DNA of 64,000 bases from Thermoflexus sp. GTDB lineage: Bacteria > Chloroflexota > Anaerolineae > Aggregatilineales > Aggregatilineaceae. The stretch's first letter is position 1; every line of letters begins with the position of its first letter. A program made the translations under genes and the position numbers. The notes below the pieces were generated by a model. The model was not told where the DNA came from. It saw only the letters and a program-made list of their open reading frames with translations, and did no database searches. Positions 27,522 to 36,590 of this stretch are shown in pieces. The stretch is taken from positions 124,001 through 188,000 of the forward strand of contig DYGX01000008.1 in NCBI GenBank assembly GCA_020724465.1, read 5' to 3'.

Positions 27522-29012
27522 TTACAAGATCGGCGCGCGTTTGGCAACCGACGAGTCATACGTGGCGCGCCAGTCCTGCCACGCCGCCCCCAGCCGCTTG
27601 ATGCCTTCCTCGATCCGCTCCGGGGGATGCGCCGAGAAGTTCAGGCGCAGATGCCGGTCGCCGCTGCCGTCCGTGTGAAACAGCGTGCCGATGGCGTACG
27701 ACACCCCGTGCTGGATCGCAGTGATATACAGCTCTGCCGCGGTTGGACCCTCGTCGGGAAGCCTGACCCACAGGTACAGCCCGCCAGTAGGTGGCGTCCA
27801 CTGGGTGCCCGGGGGCAGATAGCGTTCCGCCGCCTCGCAGGCCGCTTCGCACCGCTGCCGCAGCGCCGCCCGGACGCGGTTGAGGTGACCGGCCAGCGCC
27901 CCGCTGGCCAGGAAGACGTGCATCGCGCGCTGGTTGAGGCCCGGCGTGCACACGTCCGCCGCCTGCTTGACGCGCACCAGCCGGTCGCGCAGCGGGCCGC
28001 TGGCGATCAGATAGCCGGTCCGTGTGCCGGGCAGCAGAATCTTCGAGAACCCGCTGGCGTGCAGCACAAGCCGGTCTTCGTCCAGCGCCTTGAGCGGCGG
28101 CGGTGGCGCCTCGCGATAGCCCAGCTCGTGATACACAGCGTCTTCCAGGATCGGGATCTCGTAGCGTTTGGCGAGCGCCAGAAGCTGGCGGCGCCGGTGG
28201 ATCGGCATGACCGTCCCGGTCGGGTTGTGGTGGGTGGGCGCGACGTAAATCAGGCCGGGGCGTCGTTCCTGGATCGCGGCTTCGAGCAGGTCCAGGCGGA
28301 TCCCGTCGCGATCCATCGGCACGCCGACCGGGATCACCCGGCGGACATGCGCGATATCGAGCATCCCCAGATAAGTCGGGTTGCTGGTCAGCAGGACATC
28401 GCCTTCGCCCAGCACACTCTGTACCACCAGATCGAGCGCCTGCTGCGCCCCACCCGTGATCAGCACGTCGTCAGGATGGCACTGGATGCCGAGCGACCGC
28501 ACATACTCGGCAATATGAGCGCGCAGCGGCGGGAACCCCTCGGTTTCCTCATAATCCACCGCCGACGCGCCGTCGCGGTCAAGCACGATGTTGATCGCCT
28601 GGCGCAGGGCTTCGACCGGCAGAAATTCCTCGGACGGCGTCCCACCGCTGAAGGCGATCACGCCAGGACGGCGCGCCAGCCGCGTCATCTCGCGCATGCT
28701 GAAGGCTGCCGCGCCGGGCAAGGACCAGGCCGCGGGCCGGCCTGAGGACGCCGGTCGCGCTCCGGTGACGTACGTCCCGCGCCCCGGATGCGCGGCGATA
28801 TGCCCCTCTTCTTGAAGCTCGGCGTAGGCGTTCACGACACTGATGCGGCCAATGCCCAGGGCGCGCGCCAGGTCGCGCGTCGGGGGCAGGCGATCGCCGG
28901 GCAGCAGGCGCCCGCTCTCGATCTGCAGGCGGAAATAGCGCGCAAGCTGCTTGTAGATCGGCTCGACCGAATCGCGAGCCAGCGGAATATCGAGCGTGTT
29001 GAGCGTCGCCAT
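27522..29012 (-). CDS. MocR/PdxR-like GntR-aminotransferase regulator
   Basis: The 496-residue protein fuses a GntR winged helix (about residues 15-80, IYKQLARYFRLQIESGRLLPG, then GRISVVNAYAELQ) to a class-I aminotransferase domain. The latter has PTHHNPTG, a YHELGY motif and the PLP-binding lysine in SGFSKILLPGTRTGY. MocR proteins of the PdxR type activate pdxS/pdxT and sense PLP. Its position just upstream of pdxS supports that role; an alternative is a taurine- or GABA-type MocR. The ATG at 29012 is chosen because GAGG precedes it and the longer frame adds an unlikely Arg-rich extension. Confidence 0.85.
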   Translation of the reverse strand: MATLNTLDIPLARDSVEPIYKQLARYFRLQIESGRLLPGDRLPPTRDLARALGIGRISVVNAYAELQEEGHIAAHPGRGTYVTGARPASSGRPAAWSLPGAAAFSMREMTRLARRPGVIAFSGGTPSEEFLPVEALRQAINIVLDRDGASAVDYEETEGFPPLRAHIAEYVRSLGIQCHPDDVLITGGAQQALDLVVQSVLGEGDVLLTSNPTYLGMLDIAHVRRVIPVGVPMDRDGIRLDLLEAAIQERRPGLIYVAPTHHNPTGTVMPIHRRRQLLALAKRYEIPILEDAVYHELGYREAPPPPLKALDEDRLVLHASGFSKILLPGTRTGYLIASGPLRDRLVRVKQAADVCTPGLNQRAMHVFLASGALAGHLNRVRAALRQRCEAACEAAERYLPPGTQWTPPTGGLYLWVRLPDEGPTAAELYITAIQHGVSYAIGTLFHTDGSGDRHLRLNFSAHPPERIEEGIKRLGAAWQDWRATYDSSVAKRAPIL

Positions 29013-29221
29013 GGGGTCCTCACGCCTTTCCCATCGCCATCCTAGCAAGTCCGGCCCCCGGCGCATAGCGCCATATAAGACCAATACAGGCCGCGGTGGT
29101 CTCTAGCATACCATGCCTTGCCTGCAGAGCGGTAATATCACGGCGAAGAACGATGCGGGCGCCGGGTTCCTACGGTACACTTGATGGCAATCCGGCCAGC
29201 AGGCAGGAAGGAGACACGCGG

Positions 29222-29908
29222 ATGCAAGCCGACATTCTGTACCGTCCCTCGTATTCGATGGCCGTGGTCAACCTGGCCCCTTTTGAAGAGATCCGCGCCG
29301 AGGTAGGGGCGCTGGTCAGCATGACCGAGGGTATGACGCTCAAGACGCGCCCCGAAGGCGGCGTGCTGCGCAGCCTGTCGCGGGCGGTGCTGGGCGGCGA
29401 GGCGTTCTTCATGAACGTCTTCCAGGCGCCCGAATGGGGCGGGCAGATCAACTTCGCGCCGACGCTGCCCGGCGATATGATCATCCTGCAGCTTCAAGAC
29501 GACTCGCTGCTGGTGCAGAGCGGCTCGTACGTGGCCTCGTCGATGGGTATCGAGATCGACACCAAGTGGAGCGGCGCGCAAACCTTCTTCGCGTCCGAGG
29601 GGTTCGTCATGCTGCGCGCACGCGGCACCGGCCTGCTGATCCTCTCCAGCTATGGCGCGATCCACCCGATTGACCTGGCCGCGGGCCAGCGTTACACCGT
29701 CGATACCGGTCATCTGGTCTCATTCTCCGAGGGGCTCGGTTTCAACGTCCGGCCTGTTGGCGGGCTGCGCTCGACCATGTTCAGCGGCGAGGGGCTGGTG
29801 GTCGACCTGACCGGACCGGGCCGCGTCTATATGCAGACGCGCTCGTCCGACGCGTTTCTCACATGGCTGCTGCCCCGCACACGCGGCGCCGAAGAGGAAA
29901 AGAAATAG
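29222..29908 (+). CDS. AIM24 / TIGR00266-family protein
   Basis: The 228-residue all-beta protein matches the AIM24/TIGR00266 family: VGALVSMTEGMTLKTRPEGG at the start, LGGEAFFMNVFQA, LPGDMIILQLQD, an SGSYVASSMGIEI block and GEGLVVDLTGPGRVYMQTRS at the end. The family is widespread and membrane-associated in some organisms, with no defined reaction. The ATG at 29222 follows AAGGAGA. The epimerase gene begins 44 bp downstream on the same strand. Confidence 0.85.
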   Translation: MQADILYRPSYSMAVVNLAPFEEIRAEVGALVSMTEGMTLKTRPEGGVLRSLSRAVLGGEAFFMNVFQAPEWGGQINFAPTLPGDMIILQLQDDSLLVQSGSYVASSMGIEIDTKWSGAQTFFASEGFVMLRARGTGLLILSSYGAIHPIDLAAGQRYTVDTGHLVSFSEGLGFNVRPVGGLRSTMFSGEGLVVDLTGPGRVYMQTRSSDAFLTWLLPRTRGAEEEKK

Positions 29909-29952
29909 GCACGTCGCACTGAATTCGCCTGTTCCAAACGAAGGATACGCTT

Positions 29953-30948
29953 ATGGCTCACGCACTCATCACCGGCGGTGCCGGATTTATCGGTAGCCAC
30001 CTGGCAGAGTACCTGCTCGAACGCGGCGACGAAGTGACGGTCATCGACAACCTCAGCACCGGTCGCTTCGAAAACATCGCGCATCTGGACGGCCTGCCTC
30101 GCTTTCACTACGCCATCGAAGACATCCGCCACACCGCGGTGATGGACCGCCTGGTCAGCATGTGCGACACGGTCTATCACCTCGCGGCGGCGGTGGGCGT
30201 GTTCGCCATCGTGCACAGCCCGATCGACACGCTGGAGATCAACGTCGGCGGGACCGAAGTCGTTCTGCAAACCGCGCGCCGCTATCGCAAGAAAGTGTTG
30301 CTTGCCTCGACCTCGGAGGTGTACGGCAAGGGGGTCAAAGTGCCCTTCAGCGAGGATGACGACCGCATCCTCGGCCCCACCACCAAGAGCCGCTGGAGCT
30401 ACGCTGCCTCAAAAGAGCTGGACGAATTTCTGGGGCTGGCCTATCACAAGGCGGTCGGCCTGCCGGTGACCATCTTCCGCCTGTTCAACACGGTCGGGCC
30501 ACGCCAGGTCGGCAATTACGGGATGGTGGTGCCGCGTTTCGTGCGCTGGGCCATGGCCGGCGAGCCGATTCAGATCTACGGCGACGGGCAGCAGACGCGC
30601 TGCTTCGCCAACGTGCACGATGTGGTCGATGCCATCGCCCGGCTGGGCGCCAGCGACAACGTCGCCGGCGAGGTGTTCAATATCGGCTCCAGCGAGGAAG
30701 TGACGATCGAGGAACTGGCGCGGCGGGTCCTGGCGCGGACCGGTAGCAACTCCGAGATCCGGTTTGTGCCCTACGAAGAGGCTTACGAGGCCGGCTTCGA
30801 GGATATGCGCCGCCGCGTGCCGGACACGCGGAAGATCGAGGCGGCGGTAGGCTGGAAGGCAACCACCACCCTCGATGAGACGATCGACCAGATCATTGCG
30901 CACTTCCAGGCGGAAGACCAGCGCGCGCGGGTGAGCGTGCGAGAGTAA
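29953..30948 (+). CDS. NAD-dependent nucleotide-sugar epimerase/dehydratase
   Basis: The 331-residue extended SDR has ALITGGAGFIGSHLAEYLLE as NAD site, the STSEVYG segment and the catalytic YAASK. The sugar-nucleotide binding region includes RLFNTVGPRQ. It resembles UDP-glucose 4-epimerase and related dTDP/GDP-sugar enzymes, and may supply sugars for glycolipid or surface polysaccharide. The exact substrate is not determined. It follows the AIM24-family gene by 44 bp and converges on the PBP gene. Confidence 0.85.
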   Translation: MAHALITGGAGFIGSHLAEYLLERGDEVTVIDNLSTGRFENIAHLDGLPRFHYAIEDIRHTAVMDRLVSMCDTVYHLAAAVGVFAIVHSPIDTLEINVGGTEVVLQTARRYRKKVLLASTSEVYGKGVKVPFSEDDDRILGPTTKSRWSYAASKELDEFLGLAYHKAVGLPVTIFRLFNTVGPRQVGNYGMVVPRFVRWAMAGEPIQIYGDGQQTRCFANVHDVVDAIARLGASDNVAGEVFNIGSSEEVTIEELARRVLARTGSNSEIRFVPYEEAYEAGFEDMRRRVPDTRKIEAAVGWKATTTLDETIDQIIAHFQAEDQRARVSVRE

Positions 30949-30960
30949 CGGCGGGCGGCG

Positions 30961-31108
30961 CCCCCTCAACCCTCGGCCCCCTCAGCTCGCACGCGGGGAG
31001 AAGGGGAGACAGAATTAAGCAACGGGCGCAGCTTGGCCCGGCCCGCGTTTTTCAAGACCCTCTCCCCGCGGCGCAGTCGCAGAGGGAGAGCGGTTTGGGG
31101 TGAGGGGC
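30961..31108. repeat. Dispersed TIR-like repeat element, copy 1
   Basis: It begins CCCCCTCAACCCTCGG and ends GGGGTGAGGGGC, near-inverted ends. Internally it has a CGGGGAGAAGGGGAGA block and a hairpin of CTCTCCC with GGGAGAG flanking a GCAGTCGCAG core. It lies between the convergent epimerase and PBP genes and ends 11 bp before the PBP stop. Other copies are at 40805, 44267 and (partial) 55758. Confidence 0.75.
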
Positions 31109-31118
31109 AGCGCGTGGC

Positions 31119-33383
31119 TCATTCGCCCAGAGCGAAGCAGCCCGTCTGCCAGAACGACGGCCACTCGTAGTGCGGCAGGCCGTAATAATCTTCCACGATG
31201 CGGCGCACGATGGGCGCGGCCACCTCGGACCCCTCGCAGGACCGCTCAACCACCACCACGACCGCGATCTCCGGATCGTCTTGCGGGGCGAACGCGGCAA
31301 ACCACGCGTTGGGCCGGACTCCCGCGCCGCCGCTCTGTGCCGTGCCGGTCTTGCCACAGACGACCACGTCCGTTTCCTGAAACTCGTACCACTCGCGGTA
31401 GATGTAGCGCGCCGTACCGTTGGGGTCCAGCGTGACGTTGCACATCGCTCGCTGGATCAGCTCGAAAATCCACGGCTCGAAGCCCAGCGTCTCAACCGCT
31501 TCGGGGGTGGCTTCCAACACCGGTTCCTGCCCGATCAGCTGGACTTTTTGCACGAACTGCGGTTTCCACACCTGGCCGCCGTTGGCAATCGCCGCCACCA
31601 TGCGCACGATCTGCAACGGCGTGACCAGTGTCTCGCCCTGCCCGATGACCAGGTTGTACATGTCGGCGGGGGTCCAGTGACGCCCCTGCAAACGCAGCAC
31701 GATCGCGTCGTTGGAGATCTGCCCGGCCCGCTCCGGCAGCGCGGTCTGGCCGGTCGGCACACCCAGCCCCATCCGGTGCGCGTACTGCTCGATCAGCGTG
31801 TAGTCGACCCCCTGCACGGTTTTGCCCAACTGCCAGAAATACGGGTTGCAGGAATAGGTCAGCGCCCAGGGCGCCGTCACCCAGCCATGGCCGGTCGGCA
31901 GCCAGTCGTAGCGGACCGGCAGCCAGTCGTCCGGGCTGGACCAGCGGCCCGTGCAGGTCCAGCCGGTGTTGGCGTTGTAGATGCCGGCATCGAGCGCCGT
32001 CGCCAGCGACACGATCTTGAATACCGAGCCGGGCGGCAGGGTTGCCGAGGTGGCGCGGTTGAGCAGCGGCGTGCGGGGGTCGTTTTGCAGCCGTTCGATC
32101 TGCATCTCACGGTTGGGGATCGGCGCGTCCGGGTTGAAGATGCTCGGGTCGAACCAGGGGTAGCTCGCCATAGCGAGGACTTCGCCGGTCTTGACGTCCA
32201 TCACCACCGCCGCCGCGCCGTCCGATGTGCGCGCCCAGGTGGGTCCGGCGGCGGCGTAGGCGTCTTGCAGCGCCTGCTGGACCGCGCGTTGTAGCTCGGC
32301 GTCGATGGTCAGGTACACGCTCTGGCCGGGCTGCGGCGGGACCTCGGCCAGCACGCGGCGCACCTCGCCCCCCGGCCCGACGATCCGCAGCGTGCCGCCC
32401 ATCGTCCCGGCCAGGTATTCCTCCAGGCCGCGTTCGATCCCGTCCTGGCCGACGATCGCGTCCGGCGGATAGCCGCGCCGGGCGTATTCCTCTTGCTGAT
32501 CGGGGCGGAGCGGCCCCACGAAGCCCACGACATGCGGCGCCAGCACATCCAGATAGCGGCGGGTGGCGCGGGTGCGGGTGTCGTAATCGTCATCGCCGAT
32601 GTCGCACGCCTCAAGCAGAATCGCTTCCTCGGCCAGATACGTTTCCGGGCTGATCTCGCCCACGGGAAAGACGGTCTCCGCGGCGAACTTGTCGAACTCA
32701 GCCTGAATCACGGCGGCGTCTTTGTTCAGGATACGCGCCAGCTGAACGACGCACACCGCCGGGTCGGTCACGTCGCGCTTGACGATGCGCAGCTCCACCG
32801 CCCGGCCGTTCTGGTCGGCCAGCACATTACCGTTGCGGTCGTAAATGTTGGCGCGGCCCGGCTGCAAGCGAACCCAGTCCAGCCGCCCGCCATCGGCCAT
32901 CTCGGCGAAGATGTCCGCCGCGGACCAGGCGACGCGCCAGCCCTCAGGCGTCTCCACCAGGCGCAGCGTCCGCTCGCGGTCCTCGAACGTCCCGAAGAAC
33001 CCGGTCGTGAAGGCGGCGTCGTAGAGGACGGTGGCGATGGTATCCTGGCGCAGCGTGTTGGTGGTCCGTGTCTCGACCGTCTGGAGCGTCATCGTCGCGG
33101 CGGCGCGCGTGTAGGCTGCGCTGAAGGCGTCTTCGGGGTAGGCGTCGCGGCTGTTGGGGCTGATCAACCCGTACATGGTCGGGTAGTCAGCCCGCTGCCA
33201 CGCCTGAAGAAACGTTTCGGCAACCTGAACCGCCTCTTCGATGGTGTTGCGCCCGGCCTCGACCGGCTCGCCCGCCTGGCGCACCGCCTCGGACAGCGCC
33301 GAATCTCCGCCGCAGCCCGCCAGAACAAGCAGCGCGAGCGCGAGGAAACCAGCTATCCAGGCGGGACGTTTGGCGAATACCAT
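31119..33383 (-). CDS. MecA_N-type penicillin-binding transpeptidase, lipoprotein (copy A)
   Basis: The 754-residue protein starts with a lipoprotein signal peptide (lipobox LAGC near residue 24). An NTF2-like MecA_N domain follows (about residues 50-165, FLQAWQRADYPTMY), then a PBP dimerisation domain (about 175-390) and a transpeptidase domain. The active-site Ser is in the SVFK motif, with SCN in YSCNPYFW and KTG in CGKTGTAQSG. It would cross-link peptidoglycan stems. The ATG at 33383 is chosen because the signal peptide begins there. It is the second of two tandem paralogues and has its own likely promoter near 33497. Confidence 0.9.
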   Translation of the reverse strand: MVFAKRPAWIAGFLALALLVLAGCGGDSALSEAVRQAGEPVEAGRNTIEEAVQVAETFLQAWQRADYPTMYGLISPNSRDAYPEDAFSAAYTRAAATMTLQTVETRTTNTLRQDTIATVLYDAAFTTGFFGTFEDRERTLRLVETPEGWRVAWSAADIFAEMADGGRLDWVRLQPGRANIYDRNGNVLADQNGRAVELRIVKRDVTDPAVCVVQLARILNKDAAVIQAEFDKFAAETVFPVGEISPETYLAEEAILLEACDIGDDDYDTRTRATRRYLDVLAPHVVGFVGPLRPDQQEEYARRGYPPDAIVGQDGIERGLEEYLAGTMGGTLRIVGPGGEVRRVLAEVPPQPGQSVYLTIDAELQRAVQQALQDAYAAAGPTWARTSDGAAAVVMDVKTGEVLAMASYPWFDPSIFNPDAPIPNREMQIERLQNDPRTPLLNRATSATLPPGSVFKIVSLATALDAGIYNANTGWTCTGRWSSPDDWLPVRYDWLPTGHGWVTAPWALTYSCNPYFWQLGKTVQGVDYTLIEQYAHRMGLGVPTGQTALPERAGQISNDAIVLRLQGRHWTPADMYNLVIGQGETLVTPLQIVRMVAAIANGGQVWKPQFVQKVQLIGQEPVLEATPEAVETLGFEPWIFELIQRAMCNVTLDPNGTARYIYREWYEFQETDVVVCGKTGTAQSGGAGVRPNAWFAAFAPQDDPEIAVVVVVERSCEGSEVAAPIVRRIVEDYYGLPHYEWPSFWQTGCFALGE

Positions 33384-33484
33384 CAGCGATCCAGGCCGGC
33401 AGCCATATCTCGTTGCGATCCCCCTGGCCCCTGGCAGCCGAGGCGCCGGGCCGGGTGCAGTAGGGCGCGGCAGCGCAGGCACGC

Positions 33485-33502
33485 ACACAGCTGTGTATTA
33501 TA
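33485..33502 (-). promoter_or_regulatory. Predicted promoter -10 and palindrome upstream of PBP copy A
   Basis: TATAAT on the minus strand (33502-33497), with only a weak -35. It is followed immediately by the perfect 12-bp palindrome ACACAGCTGTGT (33485-33496). The palindrome could be an operator for a regulator of the second PBP gene. Confidence 0.45.
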
Positions 33503-33541
33503 GGCGCCACCCGGACGCCGGGCGAACGCCTGCCCCGGCTG

Positions 33542-35791
33542 CTACTCGCCGAGCGGGATGCAGCCCTCGGTCCACAGTTCCGGCCACGACGAGCGCGGCA
33601 TGCGGTAATAGTCCTCGATGATCGCGCGCGTGATCGGCGCGGCCACCTCGGACCCCTCGCACGAGTTCTCGACAATCACCGCGATCGCGATCTCAGGATC
33701 ATCGTGCGGCGTGTAGGCGACGAACCAGGCGTTGGGCGGGGTGTCCTCGCCGCCCGTTTGGGCCGTGCCGGTCTTGCCGCACACGATCAAATCGGTGTTC
33801 TGCCACTCGTACCACTCTTCGAAGATGTAGCGCGCCGTGCCTTCCTCGTCGAGCGTGACGTTGCACATCGACTCGCGGATCGCCTCGAACACGTCATCGC
33901 CATAGTTGAGCTGCGCCTGCACTTCCGGTTCGGTCACCAGCGTGGGCTGGCCCCCAGGCGGCTGCACTTTCAGCACGAAGCGCGGCACCCACAGCGTCCC
34001 ATTGGTGGCGACGGCGGCGGTCATACGCAGCATCTGCATCGGCGTGACCACCAGATCGCCCTGGCCGATGGCGATGTTGATCGTGTCGCCGAACTGCCAC
34101 CCACTGCCATCCGCGCGGCGGTAGATGCGCGGGTTCGGGATCGAGCCGGTTTCTTCGGGCAGGATCGTCTGCCCGGTGGGCACGCCCAGGCCCATTTCCT
34201 GCGCGTGCGTCGTGATCAACGCCGGATCGACCTGGTGAATGGCCGCACCCACTTCCCAGAAATACGGGTCGCACGAGTAGGTCAGCGCCTGTATGAAATT
34301 AATCGTTCCGTGCCCTTCGGGCTTCCAGTCGGTGCGGAAGGGCAGCACATCGGCCGGGTTGGACCACGTCCCTTCGCAGGTCAGGGTGAAGCTGGTGTCC
34401 ATGATATCCTCGTCCAGCGCCGCCGCCATGGTGATGATCTTGAACACCGAGGCCGGCGAGTACTGGCCCTGGAGCGCGCGGTTGAGCATCGGGCGGCGCA
34501 GATCGTTGCGCAGCGCCGCGATCGCCGCGGCGGGGTCGTCCGAGGCGGCGTTGGGGCTGAACAGCCCCGGCGGGTAGGACGGATAGCTCGCCATCGCCAG
34601 GATCTCGCCGGTTTTCACGTCCATGACAATCGCCGCCGCGCCGGGCGAATCCGGCGCCCAGGTCGGCTGCGCCAGGTTGTACGCTTCGCGCAGGATTTCC
34701 TGCACGCCGGCTTGCAGGCGGCGGTCAATGGTCAGGTAGACGTCCTGACCGGGTTCGGACGGCGCTTCGGCGATGCGGCGCAGCAGCTCGCCCGTGGGCG
34801 AGACGATCAGAAGCTGCCCGCCCGGCCGCCCGGCCAGCACCTCCTCAAACGCCCGCTCGATGCCTTCCTGCCCGACCAGCGCGTCGGGCGGATAGCCGCG
34901 GGCGGTATAGTCATCAAGCTGATCGGGGCGGATCTGGCCGACGTAGCCGACCAGATGCGGCGCCAGTTCGTTGTAGTAGCGGCGGCCGGTCCGCACCGCC
35001 GTGTCAATCGGCTCGTTGCCGATGTCGCACAGCTCCAGCAGTGCGCCTTGCTGAGCCTGGTAGATGTCTTCGTCCAGCTCGCCCACCACGAAGATCGTGT
35101 CCGGGTTGTAGCGCGAGAACAGCCGGACCATCTCGGCCTTCTCGCGCCGCAGCAGGCGCGCCAGCAGCGTCTGGCAGGCGTCCACGTCCGCCATCTTCTC
35201 CTGCGCGACGCGCATCAGCACCGAGCGCCCGCCTTCCTGCACCAGCACGTTCCCGTTGCGGTCGTAGATATTGCCGCGCGTCGGGGCCGCCGAGCGGCGC
35301 TCCAGCCGCGCGCCCGCCGTCAGCCGGTCGAAGATATCCATCCGCGTCCAGGCCACGCGCCAGCCGTCCGGCGTCGTGATCAGGCGCATCGTGCGGCCGG
35401 TATCCTGAATCTCGCCGAAAAAGTTCGTCTGGAACGACACGTCGTAGTTCACGATCACGGTTGTGCCCTGCTGGTTCACAGCAGTGATCGTCGCGGCCAG
35501 GCTCTCAAGCGTCATGGCGGCGGCGGCGTTCTCGTACTCACTGACAAACTGATCTTGCGTGAACATCGCGCGTGCCTTGGGACCAACCTGCGCGTACATC
35601 GCGGTGTAATCGCGTTTTTCCCAGTTCGACAGGAAAGCGCGTGCCGCCCGCTCCGCCGCCTCGCGCGACAGATCGGGTCCGGCGCTCAGGTCCAGGGCGT
35701 CCCCACCACCCGGCGCGTTCAAATCACAGCCGGCCAGCAGCACGCTTGCCGCCAGCAGCAGCCCGGCGATCCGCGATAGATAGCGTCTCAT
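33542..35791 (-). CDS. MecA_N-type penicillin-binding transpeptidase, lipoprotein (copy B)
   Basis: The 749-residue paralogue of the next PBP has the same order: lipoprotein signal (lipobox LAGC near residue 22), NTF2-like MecA_N domain (FLSNWEKRDYTAMY), dimerisation domain and transpeptidase. The active site shows SVFK and KTG (CGKTGTAQTG), but the middle motif is SCD (YSCDPYFW) rather than SCN, as also occurs in some PBP2-type enzymes. The ATG at 35791 is chosen because the signal peptide begins there. It lies 106 bp after maf and 158 bp before copy A, all on the minus strand. Confidence 0.9.
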   Translation of the reverse strand: MRRYLSRIAGLLLAASVLLAGCDLNAPGGGDALDLSAGPDLSREAAERAARAFLSNWEKRDYTAMYAQVGPKARAMFTQDQFVSEYENAAAAMTLESLAATITAVNQQGTTVIVNYDVSFQTNFFGEIQDTGRTMRLITTPDGWRVAWTRMDIFDRLTAGARLERRSAAPTRGNIYDRNGNVLVQEGGRSVLMRVAQEKMADVDACQTLLARLLRREKAEMVRLFSRYNPDTIFVVGELDEDIYQAQQGALLELCDIGNEPIDTAVRTGRRYYNELAPHLVGYVGQIRPDQLDDYTARGYPPDALVGQEGIERAFEEVLAGRPGGQLLIVSPTGELLRRIAEAPSEPGQDVYLTIDRRLQAGVQEILREAYNLAQPTWAPDSPGAAAIVMDVKTGEILAMASYPSYPPGLFSPNAASDDPAAAIAALRNDLRRPMLNRALQGQYSPASVFKIITMAAALDEDIMDTSFTLTCEGTWSNPADVLPFRTDWKPEGHGTINFIQALTYSCDPYFWEVGAAIHQVDPALITTHAQEMGLGVPTGQTILPEETGSIPNPRIYRRADGSGWQFGDTINIAIGQGDLVVTPMQMLRMTAAVATNGTLWVPRFVLKVQPPGGQPTLVTEPEVQAQLNYGDDVFEAIRESMCNVTLDEEGTARYIFEEWYEWQNTDLIVCGKTGTAQTGGEDTPPNAWFVAYTPHDDPEIAIAVIVENSCEGSEVAAPITRAIIEDYYRMPRSSWPELWTEGCIPLGE

Positions 35792-35897
35792 GCTCACCTC
35801 AGCGATCCGGAACCGATCGGGGGCCAAGCCTCGGAGCCTGCCGGCCCGCGCTCGCCCCCCTTCCGGTTGTATGTATCTGCCGTTTCCACCTGGCCGG

Positions 35898-36572
35898 CTA
35901 GAGCGTCCCGGCCAGGATCGTGTCCGTCACGTCGCAGTCGTAGCGGTGCCAGTCCTGGCAGGCACCCGGCACATCCGCTGGCGGCTCGACTCCCAGCGCC
36001 CGCAGCGCGCGCACCAGATGGCACAGCGGCAGCCCGACCACGTTCGCCACGCAACCGCTGCGCACCTGGGCAGGGTGAAAAGCCGTGTTCTGGATGGCGT
36101 ACCCGCCTGCCTTGTCGAACGGATCGCCGCTGGCGATGTAGGCTTCGATCTCGGCATCCGTGTAGTCGCGCATAGGCACGTCGGTGCGTGCCACCTCGGT
36201 GATGCTGCGGCCCGTGACCGGGTCTATCAGCGTCAGCGCGGTATAGACCTGATGGGCGCGGCCTCGCAGCCGCACCAGCATCGCGCGGGCCTCGTCCGCA
36301 TCGGCGGGCTTGCCCAGGATCGCCTCGCCGTCGACCACGGTCGTATCGGCGGCCAGCACCAGCGCCCCGGTCGCACGCCCGGCGGGCAGCGCGGCGGCCG
36401 CTTTCTCCTGGCTGAGCCGGATGGTATAGGCCACTGCGGACTCGCCCGGCTGGACCGTCTCGTCAATATCCGCCGGCGCGACCGCGAAGCGCAGCCCGGT
36501 CAGGCCCAGCAGCTCGCGGCGGCGCGGCGATCCGGACGCCAAGAGAATAGTCGGGTTCGGTGTGTGCGTCAA
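35898..36572 (-). CDS. maf: Maf-family nucleotide pyrophosphatase
   Basis: The 224-residue protein has the Maf signature: ILLASGSPRRRELL near the start, DIDET, ADTTVVDGEAILGKP and a GGYAIQ block. Maf proteins hydrolyse non-canonical nucleoside triphosphates to monophosphates. The C-terminus extends about 25 residues beyond typical Maf proteins and holds two Cys (GACQDW, DCDV). The start is TTG at 36572, with no clear ribosome site. It is 18 bp downstream of the FHA regulator gene and probably co-transcribed with the PBP genes that follow. Confidence 0.9.
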   Translation of the reverse strand: MTHTPNPTILLASGSPRRRELLGLTGLRFAVAPADIDETVQPGESAVAYTIRLSQEKAAAALPAGRATGALVLAADTTVVDGEAILGKPADADEARAMLVRLRGRAHQVYTALTLIDPVTGRSITEVARTDVPMRDYTDAEIEAYIASGDPFDKAGGYAIQNTAFHPAQVRSGCVANVVGLPLCHLVRALRALGVEPPADVPGACQDWHRYDCDVTDTILAGTL

Positions 36573-36590
36573 GCGATTGGCCCGCCCGGC

